A DNA stretch of 25,253 bases from Sulfurospirillum sp. UBA6810 (GTDB lineage Bacteria > Campylobacterota > Campylobacteria > Campylobacterales > Sulfurospirillaceae), in NCBI GenBank assembly GCA_002469305.1, contig DKEY01000080.1:1-25253 (forward strand), given 5' to 3'. Position 1 is the stretch's first letter. Every line of letters begins with the position of its first letter. Under the pieces are notes generated by a model. That model did not search any database. It was not told where the DNA came from and was given only the letters and a program-made list of their open reading frames with translations. A program made the translations under genes and the position numbers. Below, piece by piece: positions 21,065-25,253 of the stretch.

Positions 21065-21224
21065 GTACACTTATCTCTGCTTGGAGTCTTTGTTCTCTAT
21101 CTTCAAGTCTAGAAAGTGCAGCTCTGCTTATCTGTTTGTCTCCATTTTGATAAGACTGTGCTTTTAAAGCTTGTGATATAGCTAATTGGACTTCGTCAAG
21201 TTGTTCACCGAGAGTAAGTGCCAT
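20994..21224 (-). CDS. gpW-like head completion protein (DUF6148-like)
   Basis: 76 residues, ATG at 21224 after AAAAAGG. Two helices (LGEQLDEVQLAISQALKA and RAALSRLEDREQRLQAEI) flank a short YQNGDKQIS hairpin, the simple layout of gpW and DUF6148 proteins that cap the portal in the head. It lies between terminase and portal genes, the position of W in lambda. Its long 71-bp overlap with the portal gene is unusual. Confidence 0.65.
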   Translation of the reverse strand: MALTLGEQLDEVQLAISQALKAQSYQNGDKQISRAALSRLEDREQRLQAEISVHGRNYIPGQNTTPKKAFANVIFS

Positions 21225-21296
21225 ACATACGCCTTTTTAAAGTTATGACGTATTTTGACACTTATTATTCTAAAAAAGTATGGGTACTAAAATAAA

Positions 21297-21518
21297 TTAT
21301 GCAGTTTCCTTTTTAAAATCTTCTACGTCTTTTTTAAACCAATCTGCTTCTTTTGCTAGGTTGTCTAATGCTTGATTAAATGTTGGTGATTCCAATAGTA
21401 ATTTTTCAACAGCCTTTCCAAAAGACATATTATTTTTTTCTGCATACTCATAAATGCCTCTTATTGCTGCATAATCCATTGTTGAACGTGGTAAATAACC
21501 TCTTTTTGTTGTTGCCAT
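21297..21518 (-). CDS. Small ribbon-helix-helix-like protein
   Basis: The ATG at 21518 follows the terminase stop by two bases with GAGGA upstream. The 73-residue protein begins with a short basic strand (TKRGYLPRSTMDYAAIR), then two helices with the turn NNMSFGKAVEKLLLES, the pattern of Arc/CopG ribbon-helix-helix DNA-binding proteins, and a charged C-terminal helix. A DNA-binding protein here could be a late autoregulator or packaging accessory. The 72-bp gap after it (21225-21296) holds no gene. The fold call is from pattern only. Confidence 0.5.
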   Translation of the reverse strand: MATTKRGYLPRSTMDYAAIRGIYEYAEKNNMSFGKAVEKLLLESPTFNQALDNLAKEADWFKKDVEDFKKETA

Positions 21519-21520
21519 TA

Positions 21521-23392
21521 TCAATATTCCTCTAAATGACTATTTTGTCTGCGTTGAGTTCTTTGTTTAGTAGATTTTTTTTCTACAAACATCACTGGTC
21601 CATTATGAGCCAATACCTCTAGATCAACTCCTGCGATTAGCAATGAAGCATATCCATATACTCTTATATCTAAAGCTTCATTCCTAGCACGTTTCTTTTC
21701 CCATCTTCCCTCTTTGTTTCTCTGTTCTGCTGTTAGTTGCTTGAAGTATTCAGCATTGTACTCAGGTTCTTGTGGGAAGTGCATATATCCTGGTCCTATA
21801 TGTTCTGTTGTTATATGAGAGTAGATTACATCTTTTGCTGCATTAACACCAACCATGTACAAAGGTACTTTTCCTTTGTTGTCTTTGCTTGCGGTTCTTG
21901 GTGCAACTGGCGCATCAACAGCTTTGTGTCCTTTTATAGCATATATGTTTCTTGAAAACCTACTCTTACAGAATGAATACGCTTGTTTAGCTCTATGCCC
22001 TTGTGTATCAATACACCCACAAAGAGCTTTCATAAGTCCACCATTTTCATGGGTCCATGTTTTCATAAGAAACTCATCAAATCTTTGCCATACTTCAGGT
22101 TTTGAAGTATCACCATGAAATACTTTATATGCTATACTCCAACTTTCTTCAGCTTCGCCCCATCCAATAATCTCACATTCTATACGGTCATCTTGCGTAT
22201 CTGCACCAAAAGAAAGTATCAAAACTCCATCAGGGACTTGGGATGTATAAACTTCTTTTCTATCTTCGTAATTTTCTATCTCTACTCTCTCATAGTTCTC
22301 TTCAAATGTTCTTGCTAATACCTCATTGTAAAAAGCTTTTAACTTTAACTTGCTTTTTTTTGCATCTAAAAACTCTTTTGCAATATCACCCCATGTAACA
22401 TTTGGAGAATATGACAACATAGCCCAAATATGAAATGAACGAATATCGCTATCAGGATTTTCTGCAATCCATTTGCCTTTTTTGTCCATATCTCTTTTAT
22501 GCTTATCAAAAATCTTTTTGCCACATTTCTTACATATAAAGTATGCTGTGTATGGATAATGTTTTATTGTTTTTCCATGTTCATCTTGGTCTTTATTCCA
22601 AAGCAAATCTTCAAATTCAAATTTTTGGTATTGATTGCAATGTGGACATGGCAAATGTCTATACTCTTGAGTTCCTTTCTGAAACCAAAAATCTATTACT
22701 GATACTCCATCTTGTATACTATCTTCTACTTCAGGATTATATGCAGCACCTATTGGCTTCCCACCTAATATGTTTTTTCTATCCCAAAAGTCCGATGTTC
22801 TTCTCATCATTGTAGTAACAGTATCACCTGCCTTACCTGCTTCTTTTTTCCAAGTATCTAACTCATCTCCTGATACAACTCTAGCCGTACGTCTATTAAA
22901 ATTTCTATCAGATTCAGCACCAAGAAACTCTGCATATCCTCCAGGATAAAGTTTTTTAATAGTTTTCTCTTTTTTAGCTTTACCTCTTATCTTTGGAGTC
23001 TCTATTAGCTCTGCAATACTTTTATTGTCTCTTATCATTGGTTCAAATTCATCTTCTGCAAAACCTTTAGCCTCGTCAGCATTTGGCTGATAATGAAGTT
23101 GAACACTTGGTCTTTGATGAATATAGTATCCTGATACAATTCCAAGCATTTTTGTATATCCAACACGTGTAGGCTTTTTAAACACAACAGTTTGCGTGAT
23201 TTGGTCTGTCATTGCATCTATTATTTCAACTTGCCAAGGTCTGGTTTTCCACTTGCCAGGTGCAGATGAGGACTCTGCAGATAGATAAAAATATTCATCC
23301 GCCCATTGAGATCCTGTCAAAATTGGTTTCGGTTTCAAAATTTTTACACCATAGTTAATTATTTCTAATTGTTGTTGTGTTAATTTTCCCAT
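21521..23392 (-). CDS. Terminase large subunit (gpA family)
   Basis: 623 residues, ATG at 23392 after GAGGG, overlapping the small subunit by 13 bp. ATPase half: the Walker A-like loop is FKKPTRVGYTK (71-81) and Walker B is VVSGDE (about 172-177). A zinc-binding insert has Cys249, Cys252 (CPHC) and Cys287, Cys290 (CKKC). The nuclease half starts with FGADTQDDRIECEIIGW (Asp398 and Asp401 as likely metal ligands) and has GCIDTQGHRA downstream. It cuts concatemeric DNA and pumps it into the prohead. The gpA type suggests cohesive-end (cos) packaging rather than headful packaging, by family knowledge. Confidence 0.93.
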   Translation of the reverse strand: MGKLTQQQLEIINYGVKILKPKPILTGSQWADEYFYLSAESSSAPGKWKTRPWQVEIIDAMTDQITQTVVFKKPTRVGYTKMLGIVSGYYIHQRPSVQLHYQPNADEAKGFAEDEFEPMIRDNKSIAELIETPKIRGKAKKEKTIKKLYPGGYAEFLGAESDRNFNRRTARVVSGDELDTWKKEAGKAGDTVTTMMRRTSDFWDRKNILGGKPIGAAYNPEVEDSIQDGVSVIDFWFQKGTQEYRHLPCPHCNQYQKFEFEDLLWNKDQDEHGKTIKHYPYTAYFICKKCGKKIFDKHKRDMDKKGKWIAENPDSDIRSFHIWAMLSYSPNVTWGDIAKEFLDAKKSKLKLKAFYNEVLARTFEENYERVEIENYEDRKEVYTSQVPDGVLILSFGADTQDDRIECEIIGWGEAEESWSIAYKVFHGDTSKPEVWQRFDEFLMKTWTHENGGLMKALCGCIDTQGHRAKQAYSFCKSRFSRNIYAIKGHKAVDAPVAPRTASKDNKGKVPLYMVGVNAAKDVIYSHITTEHIGPGYMHFPQEPEYNAEYFKQLTAEQRNKEGRWEKKRARNEALDIRVYGYASLLIAGVDLEVLAHNGPVMFVEKKSTKQRTQRRQNSHLEEY

Positions 23393-23928
23393 TGTTGTTC
23401 CCTCAACTGCTCTTTTTGTCTATTGTTCTCTTCTATTATCCATTTAACAACTTCTTCACTCAAATCAGGAAAGTGGTTTTTTATATTGTTGGCTTGATCA
23501 TCTAAATATTGATTGAGAGGTGACAATAGTTTTTCAACTGCTGCTTTTGCATCTGAAACAGGAATAAGTTCACCCTCTGACTCTAGAAACTTTTGTCTAT
23601 TTATTTTTCCAAGCCAAAAGTCTTTTATTATCTGCACTTTCTGTGATGGGCTTTTAGCTGCTCTTAATAAAGATTGCAATTCTGCTGTTGATTCTTCATT
23701 AAAAATGCTTTTATCATCTTCAATATCTTCAGGTATAGTATCATTTACTGTTTTTTTAGTATCTCTTTTCCTTGCAAGAGCTATTGCTTCAACTGCTTTT
23801 TCAAGATATATTTTTTTACCATTTGCAGTGAAGCACTTATCAAGTGTTCCACTCTTTACATGCTTGGTAATCATTGATGGTTTTATACCTAAATGTTCTG
23901 CTAATTGACTCTTGTTTACTTCTGTCAT
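23380..23928 (-). CDS. Terminase small subunit (Nu1-like)
   Basis: The ATG at 23928 (MTEVNKSQLAEHLG) is preferred over the upstream in-frame codon because the extra N-terminal 15 residues are just AT-rich leader. The 182-residue product has a winged helix-turn-helix at about 5-45 (KSQLAEHLGIKPSMITKHVK), a basic helix, then an acidic linker. A helical C terminus (VQIIKDFWLGKINRQKFLES, EEVVKWIIEENNRQKEQL) follows, suited to oligomerisation and large-subunit binding. It recognises the packaging site. First gene of the late operon behind its promoter. Confidence 0.85.
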   Translation of the reverse strand: MTEVNKSQLAEHLGIKPSMITKHVKSGTLDKCFTANGKKIYLEKAVEAIALARKRDTKKTVNDTIPEDIEDDKSIFNEESTAELQSLLRAAKSPSQKVQIIKDFWLGKINRQKFLESEGELIPVSDAKAAVEKLLSPLNQYLDDQANNIKNHFPDLSEEVVKWIIEENNRQKEQLREQQWEN

Positions 23929-23965
23929 TTTTAACCTTTTTTTTAACCAAAAAATTATGAAGTTA

Positions 23966-24007
23966 AATATCACGTAGTGATATTATGTAGATGTTGTTTT
24001 TAACCAA
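23966..24007 (-). promoter_or_regulatory. Late-operon promoter with palindromic operator
   Basis: On the minus strand TTGGTT (complement of 24002-24007) and TAATAT (complement of 23980-23985) are 16 bases apart, upstream of the terminase genes. The -10 box overlaps a palindrome with 8-base arms, AATATCAC (23966-23973) and GTGATATT (23977-23984), around GTA. A regulator bound here would block or control late transcription. The surrounding 160 bp (23929-24088) has no gene. It also holds repeated TTTTTAACC strings and a GGGGT/ACCCC hairpin at 24038-24054. Confidence 0.5.
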
Positions 24008-24088
24008 CTTTTTAAAAATAAAAATTAGTGAGTTATCGGGGTTCACACTACCCCCACCACTTTTATCTATAGGAAGAACCTAAGCTTT

Positions 24089-24808
24089 TCATCTAGCCAT
24101 TGCAATAGCAAACTTCAACGCTCTGTCTAATATAGATTCAAACTTCTTGTTATATTCACTCTTTACTGTCTTTTGCAAGTCAAACTTCTTTTTATACTCA
24201 GGCTTCTCTGCTATCCTCAATATACATATAGGCTTATCAGTTCCTACCAATGGTCTAGCATATATACCTGGTGCAAGTGGTGATTTGCTTTTACCTGTGA
24301 TAATAAAAAATCTCAGCTCTTCTTTTGGCTTCCTTGATCTACTCTTCTTTGTCTCATTTGCACTATAGCCTGCTTTATAAACTAATTTGAGTTGAGAGAT
24401 TATCTTATTGTATATACTAGCATTCAACTTCACTCCTGGTGGTGGAGTTAATATCTCCCATTTGTACATATATCCCTTGTAAATTAATGCTTTCTCTAAT
24501 CCTTTTCTCTCTCTGTCTCCACCTTTGAAGTGATGATGCAATACTTTATATTGCCAGCTCCATTCATCAACATATATTTCAGCATACAATTTATTTTTTG
24601 TTGCTTTCTTTACTCTTATAGAGCTTGGTATGGCTCTCTTTGTTATGTTTAACTCATCACCTATTTCTTTTTTTATGGTTGATAAAACTTCAAAAACAAA
24701 ATCATTCAAAGCTTTAGATGTTGCAAATGGTATCTGCTTCTTCTCAAAGTCATTGAGTCCTTTGATTGCTTCTTTGATGTTTGTTTCTATGCTCATCTTG
24801 GTTGGCAT
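24089..24808 (-). CDS. gpZ-like tail completion / minor tail protein
   Basis: 239 residues, ATG at 24808 after AAAGGA. The N-terminal helix with KKQIPFATSKALNDFVFEV, the basic ITKRAIPSSIRVKKATKNKL and the strand YAEIYVDEW match phage proteins of the prophage minor tail Z family. Its closing part (FDLQKTVKSEYNKKFESILD ending ALKFAIAMAR) also resembles that family. In lambda Z completes the tail and lies between FII and U. Here it lies upstream of the terminase genes, outside the late promoter, separated by about 160 bp. Family assignment is moderate. Confidence 0.55.
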   Translation of the reverse strand: MPTKMSIETNIKEAIKGLNDFEKKQIPFATSKALNDFVFEVLSTIKKEIGDELNITKRAIPSSIRVKKATKNKLYAEIYVDEWSWQYKVLHHHFKGGDRERKGLEKALIYKGYMYKWEILTPPPGVKLNASIYNKIISQLKLVYKAGYSANETKKSRSRKPKEELRFFIITGKSKSPLAPGIYARPLVGTDKPICILRIAEKPEYKKKFDLQKTVKSEYNKKFESILDRALKFAIAMAR

Positions 24809-24862
24809 TATTTATCCTTTGTGATAAATTGTTATGTTCTTTTGTGGTTTGTTTTATTAGGT

Positions 24863-24884
24863 ATAGCCACCAAGGTATGGCTAT
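24863..24884. terminator. Hairpin after the right-edge gene
   Basis: ATAGCCA (24863-24869) and TGGCTAT (24878-24884) form a seven-base stem with an eight-base loop in the 89-bp gap between the two rightmost genes. No U-run follows it on the minus strand, so termination is uncertain. Confidence 0.3.
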
Positions 24885-24897
24885 TTGCAAGATGTTT

Positions 24898-25253
24898 TTA
24901 TTTGTTGTATATTAACTCTTCTAATACTGGATATATTTTTGGATGCGTTAATTTTTTTAATGCACTTTCTTTGATTTGTAGTATTCTTTTTCTAGCCATA
25001 TAAATAATTTCATTAATGGCATTATATTTTGCAGTTTTATTTTTATATAATGTGTTATACATTACTAACACCACAAATGATTCTCTATCATTTAAAATCT
25101 CTAAAATATAATTAACTACATCATTTATATTGTCTGTATGAATTTTTTTATCGAACACGTCATATAAAAGTTCTTCTAAATTTAAGGTACATATTAAATT
25201 TGCTCGTAATTCATCAATTTTTTTTCTCTTTTTTTCTTCTTCTTGAAGTTTTT
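24898..25253 (-). CDS. Unknown protein, C-terminal part, runs off the right edge
   Basis: A GTG-initiated frame begins at 25158, but the same frame is open all the way to 25253. Its upstream residues read naturally (EEEKKRKKIDELRANLICTL), so the real start lies beyond the window. About 118 residues are visible. The left part is a Glu/Lys coiled coil, the rest helical with DVVNYILEILNDRESFVVLV and a basic MARKRILQIKESALKKL segment. No known motif. AT-rich even compared with the structural genes. It may be the last gene of the early or replication region. Confidence 0.65.
   Translation of the reverse strand, partial: KLQEEEKKRKKIDELRANLICTLNLEELLYDVFDKKIHTDNINDVVNYILEILNDRESFVVLVMYNTLYKNKTAKYNAINEIIYMARKRILQIKESALKKLTHPKIYPVLEELIYNK

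Noticed and set aside
21255..21284. Exact TTGACA on the plus strand between the gpW-like and RHH-like genes
   Set aside because: The -10 at proper spacing is poor (TATGGG) and no plus-strand gene follows.
24038..24054. GGGGT/ACCCC hairpin as an intrinsic terminator after the gpZ-like gene
   Set aside because: Only five base pairs and the T-rich stretch begins over ten bases later, so it was noted but not called.
24821..25003. Plus-strand hydrophobic frame at the right edge
   Set aside because: GTG start without a ribosome site, mostly antisense to the open minus-strand gene; composition follows from AT-rich DNA.
24898..25158. Complete 86-residue gene starting with GTG at 25158
   Set aside because: The frame stays open with protein-like sequence to 25253, so the gene is treated as cut by the window edge.

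Overview
The window is most of a temperate, lambda-like siphophage (prophage or phage genome) from an AT-rich host. Base composition, protein character and a recurring TACATGTA palindrome fit a Campylobacterota host such as a Sulfurimonas or Arcobacter relative. That host assignment is inference, because no chromosomal marker gene lies in the window.

Layout. Positions 1-2098 hold a leftward early operon: a Cro-position small protein, a Rha/ORF6C-type antirepressor-like protein and two small proteins. A SinR/Cas2-like gene runs against this direction, followed by a 350-bp gene-free stretch full of inverted repeats and the start of a 20-residue-repeat protein that leaves the left edge. Positions 2160-2245 are the immunity switch: overlapping divergent promoters, one with perfect consensus boxes, and three GATGAAAT half-sites. 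Positions 2246-4043 run rightward: a LexA/CI-type repressor, a translationally coupled 2-TM membrane gene broken by a frameshift in an A8 tract, a zinc-ribbon membrane protein, and a small exported protein that is also frameshifted.

Positions 4081-23928 form one leftward late operon, here given in transcription order: terminase small and large subunits, an RHH-like small protein, a gpW-like protein, portal, ClpP-type protease fused to major capsid protein, capsid decoration protein, head-tail joining protein, tail terminator candidate, tail tube, tail chaperones G and GT (a -1 frameshift on GGGAAAG), tape measure, M, L, NlpC-type K, a fused I/J-like tip protein, tail fibre, fibre chaperone, then a lysis cluster (small conserved protein, single-TM coiled-coil protein, DUF5675 protein, 3-TM holin) and a last unknown protein. 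A promoter with an 8+8 palindrome precedes the terminase genes. A gpZ-like tail completion gene and one open-ended gene lie upstream of it at the right edge.

How it works together. The repressor at 2246 should silence the leftward early promoter. SOS-type self-cleavage would release the antirepressor operon and, through a regulator outside the window, the late operon. No integrase, replication gene, tRNA or attachment site is visible.

The points most worth a second look are the structured gene-free region at 237-482, a 30-residue membrane peptide encoded antisense inside the tail operon with its own strong promoter and ribosome site, the in-frame internal start in the protease-capsid fusion, the GT frameshift, and an amyloid-like N-I-Q-x-x-G-x-G-N motif shared by the repressor and the membrane protein coupled to it.
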